From the NCBI GenBank assembly GCA_017531445.1, contig JAFXKZ010000002.1, positions 389,286 through 453,285 on the forward strand: DNA of 64,000 nucleotides, read 5' to 3'. A program made the translations under genes and the position numbers. Each line of letters starts with the position of its first letter. The stretch's first letter is position 1. This document shows, piece after piece, positions 9,313 through 18,788 of this stretch. This stretch comes from Kiritimatiellia bacterium (GTDB lineage: Bacteria > Verrucomicrobiota > Kiritimatiellia > RFP12 > DVOR01). The notes below the pieces were generated by a model. That model did no database searches. It was not told the DNA's origin and saw only the letters and a list, made by a program, of their open reading frames with translations.

Positions 9313-11283
9313 TTACTCCTCTTCAATCTTCACAGCTACCTGCGTCAAACCACTTGTCGAGAGGACCAACCGTGTCACCGCTTCTGCATACGTTAAATCG
9401 GCACCCGTGAGCACCTTATAACCCATCCTACCATAGAGATAATTGAGCAGTGCAGTGGAATACCAAGTAACAGACGTATAAAGTCCCTCAAACGATATCC
9501 ATTTTTGACCGTCATGTGTTGCCACATCTTGACGAATTGCAACGGTTTGGCCATTCACCTTCACCACGCCATTGCTCACTGTCAATGCAGCGTCTCCCTC
9601 CACAACGCACCAAAGCAACGCATTAAAGGTTTGAGAAGTGGATAACGTATTGCGCGTAATCGTCATCGCCTTGTGCGTATTTGTGGCAGGGATGGTAATC
9701 AGTTCCTGTGGGAGGAGTTCACCCCCTTGCACTAAAATCTCCATCGCCACCTTCGCCAAATCCTCCTCCCAGTCACTCGGCACATTCCACACAAAGGTAT
9801 GCGCCACATTGGCCGTAACCGCGCTTCCATTGGGAATCGCTTCAGGCGAATCCTCTGCCGCCGTCTTCACCGGCACGAGATTTGCAAACGAGCGCACGCC
9901 ATCCTTAAAGGCCACCGCGCGCACCTTCACCGTCTCCTTATTAGACGTTACCGTGTAGGTCACCTTCATCGTTGTCGGCGTTGTCATCTCGGCAGTTACC
10001 GAAACCATCGCCGTGCTATAGGCCTCTGCCACCGTGCCACGGGAGCTTGCAGAGAAAAGCTTCTCCCAATTCGCGCCATACTCCCGTGGAAAAAGTGTCT
10101 GCTTTTCCGAAAGGGAAGAACTTCCATATCCCTCTGGCACATCTCCCAAAAACTGCACCCATTGTAAATCATAGCACCCATAAAACGCCTGAGACCCAAT
10201 GGAGGTCACGCTTGAGGGAATCGTCACCGAGGTCAAACGCGAGCAACCGCGAAACGCCTCATACCCAATGGAGGTCACGCTTGAAGGAATCGTCACCGAG
10301 GTCAAACGCGAGCAACCGCGAAACGCCTCATACCCAATGGAGGTCACGCTTGAAGGAATCGTCACCGAGGTCAAACTGGAACAATTGTAAAACGCGGAAC
10401 GCCCGATGGAGGTCACGCCTTTGGGAATCGTCACTGAGGTCAAACTCGAGCAACCTTCAAACGCATAATCCCCAATAGTGGTCACGCTCGAGGGAATCGT
10501 TACCGAGGTCAAACTGGAGCAATCGCGAAACGCATAATCCCCAATAGTGGTCACGCTAGAGGGAATCGTTACCGAGGTCAAACTGGAGCAACCTTCAAAC
10601 GCATAATCCCCAATAGTGGTCACGCTAGAGGGAATCGTCACTGAGGTCAAACTTGAGCACCCCAAAAACGCCCAATTTCCAATCGTGGTCACGACTTCTG
10701 GAATTACCGCTGTCGTAATCTTTTCACCATTCAGATAAAGCCCATCCTTGGCATAATACAACGGATTCGACCTCCTATTTTCAAAGTTAATCAAACACCA
10801 AGCTCCAACATCTGAAATATGAACCGAGGTCAAACTGGAGCAACCTTCAAACGCATAATCCCCAATAGTGGTCACGCTCGAGGGAATCGTTACCGAGGTC
10901 AAACTGGAGCAATCGCGAAACGCAGAACCCCCAATGGAGGTCACGCTTGAGGGAATCGTCACCGAGGTCAAACTGGAGCAATCGCGAAACGCATCATACC
11001 CAATGGAGGTCACGCTTGAGGGAATCGTCACCGAGGTCAAACTGGAACAATTGTAAAACGCAGAACGCCCGATGGAGGTCACGGAGTAGCCACCAAGTTT
11101 ATCGGGGATGGTGATCGCGCCACTCGTATTAGATGGGATTGCAGGAGAAGAGGCATTCTTATAAATCTGCGCTTTACCATTTGAGACTTGATAGGTCCAA
11201 GTGATGCCGTCAACAACGGCGGTGTCTGCGTGGAGGGTGACGTAGGCCATCAGCAGGCAGAGGGTGAATAGAAACTTTTTCAT
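9313..11283 (-). CDS. BspA-type leucine-rich-repeat secreted protein
   Basis: A 656-residue exported protein. Signal peptide MKKFLFTLCLLMAYVTLHA, a short pre-repeat domain (DGITWTYQVSNGKAQI), then 12 LRR_5/BspA repeats of 23 residues on the pattern TSIGxxAFxxCSSLTSVTIP, interrupted after the fourth by an insert containing YYAKDGLYLNGEKITTAVIP. A beta-rich C-terminal domain of about 260 residues follows. BspA-like proteins are known in host-associated bacteria as surface binding proteins; the ligand here is unknown. The start at 11283 is chosen over 11331 because AAGGAG lies 8 bases upstream and the signal peptide begins there. First gene of the operon, transcribed from the promoter at 11371-11399. 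Confidence 0.9.
   Translation of the reverse strand: MKKFLFTLCLLMAYVTLHADTAVVDGITWTYQVSNGKAQIYKNASSPAIPSNTSGAITIPDKLGGYSVTSIGRSAFYNCSSLTSVTIPSSVTSIGYDAFRDCSSLTSVTIPSSVTSIGGSAFRDCSSLTSVTIPSSVTTIGDYAFEGCSSLTSVHISDVGAWCLINFENRRSNPLYYAKDGLYLNGEKITTAVIPEVVTTIGNWAFLGCSSLTSVTIPSSVTTIGDYAFEGCSSLTSVTIPSSVTTIGDYAFRDCSSLTSVTIPSSVTTIGDYAFEGCSSLTSVTIPKGVTSIGRSAFYNCSSLTSVTIPSSVTSIGYEAFRGCSRLTSVTIPSSVTSIGYEAFRGCSRLTSVTIPSSVTSIGSQAFYGCYDLQWVQFLGDVPEGYGSSSLSEKQTLFPREYGANWEKLFSASSRGTVAEAYSTAMVSVTAEMTTPTTMKVTYTVTSNKETVKVRAVAFKDGVRSFANLVPVKTAAEDSPEAIPNGSAVTANVAHTFVWNVPSDWEEDLAKVAMEILVQGGELLPQELITIPATNTHKAMTITRNTLSTSQTFNALLWCVVEGDAALTVSNGVVKVNGQTVAIRQDVATHDGQKWISFEGLYTSVTWYSTALLNYLYGRMGYKVLTGADLTYAEAVTRLVLSTSGLTQVAVKIEEE
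10190..11090. repeat. Tandem 69-bp coding repeats (LRR array)
   Basis: The LRR units are nearly identical at DNA level: GGAATCGTCACCGAGGTCAA or a one- or two-base variant recurs every 69 bases, with one non-repeat interruption near 10690-10820. Such identity points to recent duplication or homogenisation and allows the unit number to change by recombination. Confidence 0.85.
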
Positions 11284-11370
11284 AGAGTTTCTCCTTTTTA
11301 TAAATCGTGTGATGGGTATTGAGTCGGTCAAACAATGGGCTCAATACAATTCGTTCATTGAGTGAAGTAT

Positions 11371-11399
11371 ATGTTATACCTTTTAGGTGTTTCTGTCAA
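11371..11399 (-). promoter_or_regulatory. Sigma70-type promoter of the surface-protein operon
   Basis: On the minus strand TTGACA (11394-11399), a 17-base spacer and TAACAT (11371-11376). The leader of about 80 nt before the ATG at 11283 contains CTCAAT, ATTGAG and CTCAAT in turn, so two mutually exclusive hairpins can form. Confidence 0.7.
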
Positions 11400-11850
11400 A
11401 AAATAAGTTTCGTTCGCTACGTGCGCAGTCGGAGATGAGAGAGACCACGCCGTAGCGCGCATAAAGACGAGCAACCCGTAAATCTGCTCCCTGCCGTAGA
11501 AGCGGGAATTTCGAGCCTATGGTAAAGTGGAACGTTCGTTGCGCTCCTACGCACTCCTACGATTGATAGGCGACAGTTGGCGCTTGCGAAGCAGAATTTT
11601 TGAGGGTGTTTTGGCAGCGCTAGTTACCACCCACTCAAAGCGAACTCTACAAGCATACTCGCCACGCCCCCCGCGCGGGGGCATGTGAGTTTTTTAGACA
11701 ACGCCCTGTCTCCAAGACCACCTCCTTTGAAATCAATTTACAGAAAGACTCATACACTATCTAAAATGAGCGTAGTTAGTCTAATAGTTGCCTTAGCATT
11801 TCAGTCACATTCTTTCAGTATTTCAGTGAAAAACTTTTTACATTTCACTG
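11400..11850. other. Intergenic stretch without recognised gene
   Basis: Upstream of the surface operon. It holds a GC-rich hairpin CCCCCGCGCGGGGG near 11668 and, close to 11800-11850, several TTTCAGT/TTTCACT repeats including an 8-bp hairpin CAGTGAAA/TTTCACTG just outside the MITE-like element. The plus frame at 11685-11921 has no ribosome site and runs into the repeat element, so it is not called. Confidence 0.5.
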
Positions 11851-12133
11851 TTTCAGTTCTTCAATACTTTGTACTAAATTTGCCCGGCCGCAACTTATTC
11901 ATTTACAATAACTTATCTTGAATATTTTAGGGCAGGCAATTTTAGGCTTAAAATCAGTACAATCTGTACTATCCGTGCAAAATTTAAACAGTACAATTTC
12001 TTTCCGTGCAAATTATTTTAAGGGAAAATTTCCTCTCGGGAAGAAATCTTAAATAGTACAATTTTTAGCCGGGGACTTTTTAGACCTGTCTAGAAAACTT
12101 TAGAAAATAGTACGAAGGGCCGAAGAAGTGAAA
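11851..12133. repeat. MITE-like inverted-repeat element, copy B
   Basis: Left end TTTCAGTTCTTCAATACTTT matches copy A (3871) with about 92% identity over 113 bp. The right end at 12133 is an inverted copy of the terminus (GAAGAAGTGAAA, preceded by TAGTACGAAGG). The interior differs from copy A and is rich in short AGTACAATTT and CGTGCAAA motifs. About 283 bp, no coding capacity. It lies upstream of the surface operon, so the operon sits between copies A and B. Confidence 0.65.
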
Positions 12134-12300
12134 ATAATTAACGTTTTCAACCGTTTTACCCTATTGGGTCTGTAAAATAATTTAGCGTATTGCAATCCGT
12201 TATGTTGCTTAAAATGATTTCCATAAATGTATAGAGAAAATCGCACAACGTGTGTGAAGACTTAAACTAATAAGAAGGCCCGCCGTAAACAATAGAGCTG

Positions 12301-12339
12301 AAAAAGAAACGTCCGAAGGCTGCAACCTTCGGACGTTTC
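12301..12339 (-). terminator. Intrinsic terminator after tRNA-Ser
   Basis: Perfect 14-bp stem GAAACGTCCGAAGG/CCTTCGGACGTTTC with a 6-base loop, followed on the minus strand by TTTTT. It lies 13 bases past the tRNA 3' end and probably ends the yajC-secDF-tRNA transcript. Confidence 0.9.
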
Positions 12340-12352
12340 CGAACTTCAAACT

Positions 12353-12440
12353 TGGCGGAGAGGGAGGGATTCGAACCCCCGGAACCTTGCGATTCAACGG
12401 TTTTCAAGACCGCCGCATTCAACCGCTCTGCCACCTCTCC
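12353..12440 (-). tRNA. tRNA-Ser (anticodon TGA), CCA encoded
   Basis: Read on the minus strand: acceptor stem GGAGAGG (from 12440) pairs with CCTCTCC, discriminator G at 12356, then genomic CCA (12355-12353). The anticodon loop CTTGAAA gives TGA, reading UCA and UCG serine codons. There is a long variable arm as expected for serine, and the T-loop GGTTCGAATCC is present. It starts 12 bases after the secDF stop, so it may be processed from the same transcript. Confidence 0.95.
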
Positions 12441-12452
12441 TGAAAAATATTC

Positions 12453-15071
12453 TTATTTCGCCGCATCAACTTCCACAGCAAGCACCGAACGCGGACGCTT
12501 GCCACGATACCACGCAAGCATCACACAGGGTGCGATGAAGAGCGTGGAATATGTACCGGCAAGCATACCGATGAAGAGCGCAAAGGCGAAGTCGTGCATT
12601 GCCGCACCACCAAAGAAGTAAAGTGCGCAAACCGGAAGCAGGGTCGAAAGCGTCGTCAAAAGCGTACGGCTCAGGGTTTGATTCAAAGCTTTGCACACCA
12701 GCACGGGGAAAGGTGTCTCTTCATCGCGCGCCATTTCTTCACGGATGCGGTCAAAGATCACGATAGTATCATTGATGGAGTAACCCACGATGGTGAGCAA
12801 TGCCGCCACAGTGGTCAAGCTGAGCTGATTGCCGCAAAGGGAATAGATACCGAGCGTAATCAGCGCATCGTGCGCCAAAGCCACCACGCCACCGAGTGCA
12901 AAACCGAACTGGAAACGGAAACTGACGTAAGCAATGATGCAAATCAACGAAATGATCACGGCCCAGGTGGCATCCTTCTTGAGCTCGGAGCCGATCTGAG
13001 ATCCCACCAGATCTTTGCTCTCCAACTTCACGGTATATTCCGGATAAGCCTCATCCAGAGCCTTTTCAATCACAGTGGCAGAAGATTCTTCACCCTCGCC
13101 CACCTTCAAATTCACCGTCGAGGTCTTCACCAATGTTTGCGTCTTGCCATTTTCGCCAATCGTATTCTGAACGGTTTGATCCGTCACGCCTGTCTTGGCA
13201 ACGACTGCGCGCACCTTTTCGGTATCCAACGGCTTAACTTCGCCGGAAGCCTTATCGGTGGCTTCATAAATCAGCGCAACACCGCCAGTGAAGTCCACTG
13301 CCATCACGCTGGCAGGGTTCTTGACCGCACGGCCAAAGAAGATACCCAACGTTACCAGAATGATCGCACCCGAGGTAATAACTGCAGGCTTTGCCCAACG
13401 CAAAAAGTCAAAGTTGATTGTTTCTTTCACCCACTGCTGCATCTTGTAGGGCTTCGTTGTATCCTCAGCAATGAGATTGAAAATCAGGCGCGTCACCACA
13501 AGTGCGGTAAACATTGAAATGATAATACCGCCGCAAAGTGTAACGGCAAAACCACGAATCGGACCGGAACCGAAGATAAAGAGGATAACACCGGTAATTA
13601 ACGTGGTCAGGTTGGAGTCGAAAATCGCAAGGAATGCACGATCATAACCGGCAACGATAGCACTTTTCGCGGTCTTACCCAAACGGAATTCTTCACGGAT
13701 GCGCTCGAAGATCAGCACGTTGGCATCCACAGCCATACCCACCGAAAGCACCAAGCCGGCGATACCGGGCAGCGTGAGTACCGGCAGTTGACCAATGGAA
13801 GAACTTCCGGTGCCATCAGAGATGAAGACACTCATCAAACCGGAAGCGACAATCATACCGGCTGGCCAAAGGATGACATTCAAAAGCAACGCAATGTCTG
13901 CTACCACACCGCAGCAAAGGTAATAGAAGAGCATGAACGCGAAAACCGCTACCACACCGATTGCGGCAGAGAGCGTGCCTTTCGAGATAGCCTCATCGCC
14001 CAAGCTCGGAGAGACCGAGCGCGTTTCAATGATACGAATCGGAGCTTTCAAGGCGCCTGCATTCAACACACCGGCCAATTCCGAAGCTTCACGCCAGGTA
14101 AAACCTCCGGTGATTTCGCAGCGGCCATTGGTAATCTCGGTCTGCAACACAGGCGCAGAACGTACGATATCATCCAGCACAATCGCCAATTGGCGGCCGA
14201 CATAACGCCCGGTCAACTTGGCAAACTTTTGTGTGCCCTCTGCATCAAACTCAACATCCACAACCACACGCCCGGTGGTAGGATCTTTCGAGGGACGCGC
14301 TTTCGTTACCGTATCTCCCCCAACGGAGGCCTCGCGACTGCGCGAAACAAACATCGGCCAATAGGCTTTTCGACCGGCCGGATCGCTCCCGATTTCCTGC
14401 ATGACACATTCATACAATGCCGAAGGAGCGGCAAAGCGACCCAACTTAATTAAGAAATCAGGCGTTTCGGCGAGCTTGGAATAAGCATCACTGCGCACAA
14501 AACAAATCTGACCATTGCAGGTGCTGCGTTCAAAGCCTTCCGGCGTACGTGTGCCGTCAATCACCTCACGCACTTTAACCGCATTGTCCTTGTGCACCAA
14601 ACGGAATTCCAAGAATGCCGCGCTCTTCACAGATTGCTCAGCCAAGCGCGCCTGCTCAGCGTCCGCACCGGGGATTTGAATGTGAATGCGGTGATCGCTA
14701 CCCTTGGCAATGATCGGCTCATTGGTGCCGATTGCATCAATACGTTTGCGAAGCACTTCCAGCGTCAAGTCATCGGCCTCAGTCATCGTCTGCTGAGCTT
14801 TGCGCTTGGCTTCAGCCTCGATGGAGGCATGCTGCTCAGGCGTAGCCGTCGCCGGATTGATTTTAGCATCCAGATAGTTTTGAGCCTTGAGGTCTTCAAT
14901 AAGTTTAGCCTCATCAATCTGGACGGTGAAACTGGTGCCGCCCTTAAGGTCGAGACCAAGGCGCACTTTTTCCTTTGCAGGGAACGTCACATAGCAGGAG
15001 AATGCAACCAATGCAGCAAGAATCGCCCACTTCACAAGGCTCGGAGTATCCAATTGCTTAAAATTCAACAT
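12453..15071 (-). CDS. secDF: Protein translocase subunit SecDF (fused)
   Basis: Inner-membrane accessory of the Sec translocon that uses the proton gradient to help pull exported proteins across. A single chain of about 872 residues carries both halves: SecD (N-terminal [17 protein letters not shown] near residue 40, P1 periplasmic domain, then a TM bundle with [21 protein letters not shown]) and SecF (second TM set with [13 protein letters not shown] and [17 protein letters not shown]). Start: ATG at 15071 with GGAG nine bases upstream, rather than GTG at 15086 directly after the yajC stop. It follows yajC within 15 bases, the usual secretion operon order. Confidence 0.95.
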   Translation of the reverse strand: MLNFKQLDTPSLVKWAILAALVAFSCYVTFPAKEKVRLGLDLKGGTSFTVQIDEAKLIEDLKAQNYLDAKINPATATPEQHASIEAEAKRKAQQTMTEADDLTLEVLRKRIDAIGTNEPIIAKGSDHRIHIQIPGADAEQARLAEQSVKSAAFLEFRLVHKDNAVKVREVIDGTRTPEGFERSTCNGQICFVRSDAYSKLAETPDFLIKLGRFAAPSALYECVMQEIGSDPAGRKAYWPMFVSRSREASVGGDTVTKARPSKDPTTGRVVVDVEFDAEGTQKFAKLTGRYVGRQLAIVLDDIVRSAPVLQTEITNGRCEITGGFTWREASELAGVLNAGALKAPIRIIETRSVSPSLGDEAISKGTLSAAIGVVAVFAFMLFYYLCCGVVADIALLLNVILWPAGMIVASGLMSVFISDGTGSSSIGQLPVLTLPGIAGLVLSVGMAVDANVLIFERIREEFRLGKTAKSAIVAGYDRAFLAIFDSNLTTLITGVILFIFGSGPIRGFAVTLCGGIIISMFTALVVTRLIFNLIAEDTTKPYKMQQWVKETINFDFLRWAKPAVITSGAIILVTLGIFFGRAVKNPASVMAVDFTGGVALIYEATDKASGEVKPLDTEKVRAVVAKTGVTDQTVQNTIGENGKTQTLVKTSTVNLKVGEGEESSATVIEKALDEAYPEYTVKLESKDLVGSQIGSELKKDATWAVIISLICIIAYVSFRFQFGFALGGVVALAHDALITLGIYSLCGNQLSLTTVAALLTIVGYSINDTIVIFDRIREEMARDEETPFPVLVCKALNQTLSRTLLTTLSTLLPVCALYFFGGAAMHDFAFALFIGMLAGTYSTLFIAPCVMLAWYRGKRPRSVLAVEVDAAK

Positions 15072-15086
15072 TATCCAACGCTCCAC

Positions 15087-15452
15087 TTACTTCTGTTCAC
15101 CATCAATGGCAGCAGCCACGGCACCACGCGCCACTTCCACCGTTGTTCCGGGGCAAATCTCGATTACAAACGTCTGCTCTTTCGCCTCCACAATCGTCCC
15201 AATCAAACCGCCGGCAAAAGAGACACGCCGTCCGGCGCGAAGCTCGGAAATCATCTTCTGACGCTCTTTTTCTTTGCGTTGTTGAGGGCGAATCATCATA
15301 AAGTAGAAGATGCCGAAGAGGAGAATAATAGGCAAAAATCCACCCATACCACTCAAAAGACCTTGCTGAGGTTGTGCAGAAGGGGTATCAACAGGTTGTG
15401 TGGTTCCTGCGGTTGTCGTCACTGCAGGCATCGACTGTGCGGTCTCGTTCAT
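15087..15452 (-). CDS. yajC: Preprotein translocase accessory subunit YajC
   Basis: Small membrane partner of SecDF. 121 residues: a Thr/Gln/Pro-rich N-terminus, one membrane helix (FLPIILLFGIFYFMMIRPQ), then the hallmark RPQQRKEKERQ and a cytoplasmic domain (FAGGLIGTIVEAKEQTFVIE). Start at 15452, where AGGAAAAGCA precedes the ATG; the longer frame to 15536 runs back over the promoter. First gene of yajC-secDF. Confidence 0.93.
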   Translation of the reverse strand: MNETAQSMPAVTTTAGTTQPVDTPSAQPQQGLLSGMGGFLPIILLFGIFYFMMIRPQQRKEKERQKMISELRAGRRVSFAGGLIGTIVEAKEQTFVIEICPGTTVEVARGAVAAAIDGEQK

Positions 15453-15503
15453 TGCTTTTCCTTGGAAGTGTTCAACTTCTTTTTCCAATGTAATTTTCGT
15501 ATT

Positions 15504-15532
15504 ATTATACACACTTTCGCCGAAAATGTGAA
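15504..15532 (-). promoter_or_regulatory. yajC-secDF promoter with overlapping direct repeats
   Basis: On the minus strand TTCACA (15527-15532), a 17-base spacer and TATAAT (15504-15509). The 12-base sequence CACTTTCGCCGA occurs twice on the plus strand, near 15512 and 15535 (23 bases apart), within and upstream of the spacer, and could be an operator. Confidence 0.65.
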
Positions 15533-15629
15533 GCACTTTCGCCGACTATTTGCTAAAAAATAATTGAGCAGACTACTGACAAACGGCATTTTCCTTGTGA
15601 GCGCGCAGGCTCTTCAACGTGAAGGAAGA

Positions 15630-16115
15630 TTATTCCACGGAAAGCACCTGACCATGTTTCAAATGATACATCCGCTGATTGGATGAGCCTCTGAACCGAA
15701 GCGTCAGAGATTTCCGGGCGATAATAAAGCGGCCATCCACCAGAACATCAACCTCATTCAGCAACTTGGAACATTCCGGTTTCGCGCGCAATTCTTCCAG
15801 CGTCCAACCGGAATACGCCATCACATCCAGTCCGAGTCGGTGACACCAGCGTGCCAAATGATACAAGGGTTCCGGTTGGCAAAAAGGATCGCCACCGGAG
15901 AAGGTTACACCGTCAATATGCGCGCGTGACAACCAAATTTGCCGCATCAATGCCAGCAAAGAAACAGAGCGTCCCCCTTCGGGATCATGCGTTTGCGGAT
16001 TGTGACATCCCGGACAATGATGCGGACAGCCTTGCGTAAAAAGCGCAAAACGAAAGCCGGGTCCATCAACGATGGATTCGGGGATTGTTCCGGCTATTCG
16101 CAACATTAACGGCAT
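15630..16115 (-). CDS. nrdG: Anaerobic ribonucleotide reductase activating protein
   Basis: Radical-SAM activase that installs the glycyl radical in NrdD. About 161 residues. The family signature is a short motif giving cysteines in [13 protein letters not shown] (CxxxCxxC), followed by the SAM-binding FSGGDPF. It lies downstream of nrdD on the same strand with a 240-base gap. The ATG at 16115 is preferred over an upstream TTG. No convincing ribosome binding site is visible, so translation may be weak, as suits a catalytic activase. Confidence 0.93.
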   Translation of the reverse strand: MPLMLRIAGTIPESIVDGPGFRFALFTQGCPHHCPGCHNPQTHDPEGGRSVSLLALMRQIWLSRAHIDGVTFSGGDPFCQPEPLYHLARWCHRLGLDVMAYSGWTLEELRAKPECSKLLNEVDVLVDGRFIIARKSLTLRFRGSSNQRMYHLKHGQVLSVE

Positions 16116-16269
16116 AATCAAACGTAATTAAATTCGCCCGTGTACTGCGCATTTGACGAACTTGTACTTGCCAAACACTTGAAAACGATGCTTATGCGCA
16201 ACGTTTCCTGCACAAATGCGCTTCCAAAAGCTTGACGTTGCTTTTAGAAATGCTCGGATTGCAAGAAAG

Positions 16270-16344
16270 GGTGTTCCGGCCTTTTGGTCAGCCGAAACAC
16301 CAGTTTTATCACCTGAAGCCCCGGAACATCCATTGCTTCAGGTG
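16270..16344 (-). other. Twin hairpins between nrdD and nrdG
   Basis: Just past the nrdD stop two inverted repeats follow each other: CACCTGAAGC/GCTTCAGGTG (16310-16344) and GGTGTTCCGGC/GCCGAAACACC (16270-16301). Neither is followed by a T-run, so they look more like mRNA stabilising or attenuating structures setting the nrdD:nrdG ratio than a full terminator. Confidence 0.45.
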
Positions 16345-16356
16345 CAGAAACAGGAC

Positions 16357-18672
16357 TCAAAGGTGCTTCACGCGATCGCGCACTTCGGCCGCCTTCGCAT
16401 TATTGAATCGATCCAATGTCCCCACCAAATAGCCGGTGATACGACGAATACGCTCGAAACAAGGCCCTCCATCATCCTCTCGGCGACCGCATTGCGGGCA
16501 GACATCGTCAATAATCCCCCGGTATCCGCAGACAGGGTCGCGGTCCAACGGATGATTTACCGAACCGTAACCGATGCCGCACGAAGCCATATGACGCACG
16601 ATCTTCTCGAACGCTTCGGGATTGTCTGCCATCTTACCATTCAACTCCACATAGGTGATGTGTCCACCATTGGTCAGCGCATGATACGGTGCTTCAATCT
16701 CGACTTTGCGGAACGCACTGATGGGGAAATACACCGGCACATGGAAAGAATTGGTGTAATATTCGCGGTCGGTAATCTCGGAAATCATGCCGAAACGCTT
16801 CCGATCCATCCGCACAAAGCGTCCGGAAAGACCTTCTGCCGGCGTACCGATTAGCGTGAAGTTCAAGCCCGTTTCCTTGGCACAGCGATCTGCATAAGCA
16901 CGCATTCTGCCGACAATCTCAAGGCCGAGTTTCTGTGCTTCTGCACTTTCCGCATGGTGCTTGCCAATCAAACTCTTCAACGTTTCCGCAAGCCCAATAA
17001 AGCCAAACGTCAGCGAACCATGCTTAATCACCTCGCGCACTTCGTCATCAGGACTGAGTTTTTCGGAGTCAAGCCAAATACCTTCGCCCATCAAGTACGG
17101 GAAGTTCCGAACGCGCTTCCGTGCTTGGACTTCAAAACGATCCAGCAATTGATCGCGCACCAACTGCAACATATCATCCAACTGTGCATAGAATGTGCGA
17201 ATATTACCATGGCTCTGAATTGCAAGACGCGGCAGATTGATCGAAGTAAAGCTCAAATTACCACGTTTCCACACCTGCGACTTTGAGGGGTCATAAACGT
17301 TTGTTCCGACACGTGTACGACATCCCATATAGCTGATTTCCGTCTCCGGATGCCCCTCGCGATACAACTCGGCATTGAATGGCGCATCTTGGAAACAGAA
17401 ATTCGGGAACAACCGCTTTGCGCTTACTTCGCAAGAGAGTTTGAAGAGATCATAGTTGGGATCTCCTGGATCACAACTGACCCCTTTCTTCACACGGAAG
17501 ATTTGAATCGGGAAGATCGGCGTCTCGCCATCTCCCAGCCCAGCCTTGGTAGCCTCAAGCAGATTCCGCATAACCATACGTCCCTCAGGAGTGACGTCGG
17601 TACCGTAATTGATGGAAGAGAACGGCGTTTGAGCCCCCGCTCGCGAGTGCATCGAGTTCAGATTATGCACCAATGCTTCCATAGCCTGATAGGTGTCACG
17701 ATCGGTATTTGCCAAAGCATGCGCCCGTGTAAATGACTGAATACGTGGAATTACCGCTTCTTCCACACCTGCAGTACGCAAGGCGACGGCTTCGGCTTCC
17801 CGAATGGTTTCATCGTCCTGCTGCGCCATTGTCGGCACTTCTGCCAACGAGAAAGAGTCCGCGAGCGTTTTGTCATCACACAAAAGTTCAATCGCTTCAC
17901 GCATTGCAGCTTTGTAATGCCGTGCATACGTCATCCGGACACCATTCGCCATCGCATAATCAAAGTTGGGAACAGACTGCCCGCCATGCTGATCATTTTG
18001 GTTGGATTGAATCGCGATACACGCCAGTGCCGCAAACGAACGGATGTCACGGGGCGGACGCAAGAACCCGTGTCCCGTGCTGAAGCCACGCGACAACAAA
18101 TCCACCAGGTCAATCTGACAGCACGTCATTGTGAGGCTGTAGAAATCAAGGTCATGGATATGGATGTCGCCTTGCTCGTGTGCGCGTGCCACTTCCGGGC
18201 GCAACATATTATCAATATAAAATTGCTTCGAGCTCTCGGAACCGAACTTCAACATCGATCCCATTGCAGTATCACCATCGATATTTGCATTCTCACGCTT
18301 TACATCCGACTCCTTTGCAGAGGAGTACACGATGTCTGAGAGCGTGCGCATCAATTTTGTATTCCGCTCGCGGGCACGGGAACGTTCTGCGCGATAAAGA
18401 ATGTAACTTTTTGCCGTATTCGGCAGATTGTTATCCATCAATACACGTTCAACCGCATCTTGAATCTGTTCGATATCAGGAGCTTCAATCGTTACCTTGC
18501 GCGTCGCTTCTTCTGCCAGTTTATTGGCAAGCGCCTCCAATTCAAAATCATCTTTGTCTGCCAATTGCTCACACGTGCGGGTTTGAGCCAGTGCTTTCAG
18601 AATGGCTGTCGCAATCTTTGCCAGATTAAACGGCACCTGACGGCCATCGCGTTTGATTACGGTTTTAATCAT
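16357..18672 (-). CDS. nrdD: Anaerobic ribonucleoside-triphosphate reductase (class III)
   Basis: Glycyl-radical enzyme reducing NTPs to dNTPs without oxygen, with formate as usual reductant. 771 residues: N-terminal ATP-cone (about 1-95, beginning MIKTVIKRDGRQVPFNLAKI), a 10-stranded barrel core, a zinc site with CGYRGIIDDVCPQCGR near the C-terminus, and the glycyl-radical loop RITGYL about 25 residues from the end. Start supported by GAGGAA upstream. The promoter carries an NrdR box pair (18787-18834). It forms a functional pair with downstream nrdG. Confidence 0.96.
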   Translation of the reverse strand: MIKTVIKRDGRQVPFNLAKIATAILKALAQTRTCEQLADKDDFELEALANKLAEEATRKVTIEAPDIEQIQDAVERVLMDNNLPNTAKSYILYRAERSRARERNTKLMRTLSDIVYSSAKESDVKRENANIDGDTAMGSMLKFGSESSKQFYIDNMLRPEVARAHEQGDIHIHDLDFYSLTMTCCQIDLVDLLSRGFSTGHGFLRPPRDIRSFAALACIAIQSNQNDQHGGQSVPNFDYAMANGVRMTYARHYKAAMREAIELLCDDKTLADSFSLAEVPTMAQQDDETIREAEAVALRTAGVEEAVIPRIQSFTRAHALANTDRDTYQAMEALVHNLNSMHSRAGAQTPFSSINYGTDVTPEGRMVMRNLLEATKAGLGDGETPIFPIQIFRVKKGVSCDPGDPNYDLFKLSCEVSAKRLFPNFCFQDAPFNAELYREGHPETEISYMGCRTRVGTNVYDPSKSQVWKRGNLSFTSINLPRLAIQSHGNIRTFYAQLDDMLQLVRDQLLDRFEVQARKRVRNFPYLMGEGIWLDSEKLSPDDEVREVIKHGSLTFGFIGLAETLKSLIGKHHAESAEAQKLGLEIVGRMRAYADRCAKETGLNFTLIGTPAEGLSGRFVRMDRKRFGMISEITDREYYTNSFHVPVYFPISAFRKVEIEAPYHALTNGGHITYVELNGKMADNPEAFEKIVRHMASCGIGYGSVNHPLDRDPVCGYRGIIDDVCPQCGRREDDGGPCFERIRRITGYLVGTLDRFNNAKAAEVRDRVKHL

Positions 18673-18759
18673 ACGTCGTTCCTCAATGATATGGGGAATT
18701 TACCTCGTTTGACAGCTATATCACTCGACATAAACAAAACGTCAAACAGAATGGTCAGT

Positions 18760-18788
18760 AGCATACGAAAGGTTTTGCGCGTTGTCAA
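18760..18788 (-). promoter_or_regulatory. nrdD promoter
   Basis: On the minus strand TTGACA (18783-18788), a 17-base spacer and TATGCT (18760-18765). The proximal NrdR box begins at the -35 hexamer, so repressor binding would block RNA polymerase. Confidence 0.6.

Noticed and set aside
10190..11090. CRISPR array
   Set aside because: The regular repeats are contiguous 69-bp coding units of an LRR protein without spacers.
11685..11921. 78-residue plus-strand ORF
   Set aside because: It runs into the repeat element and has no ribosome binding site.
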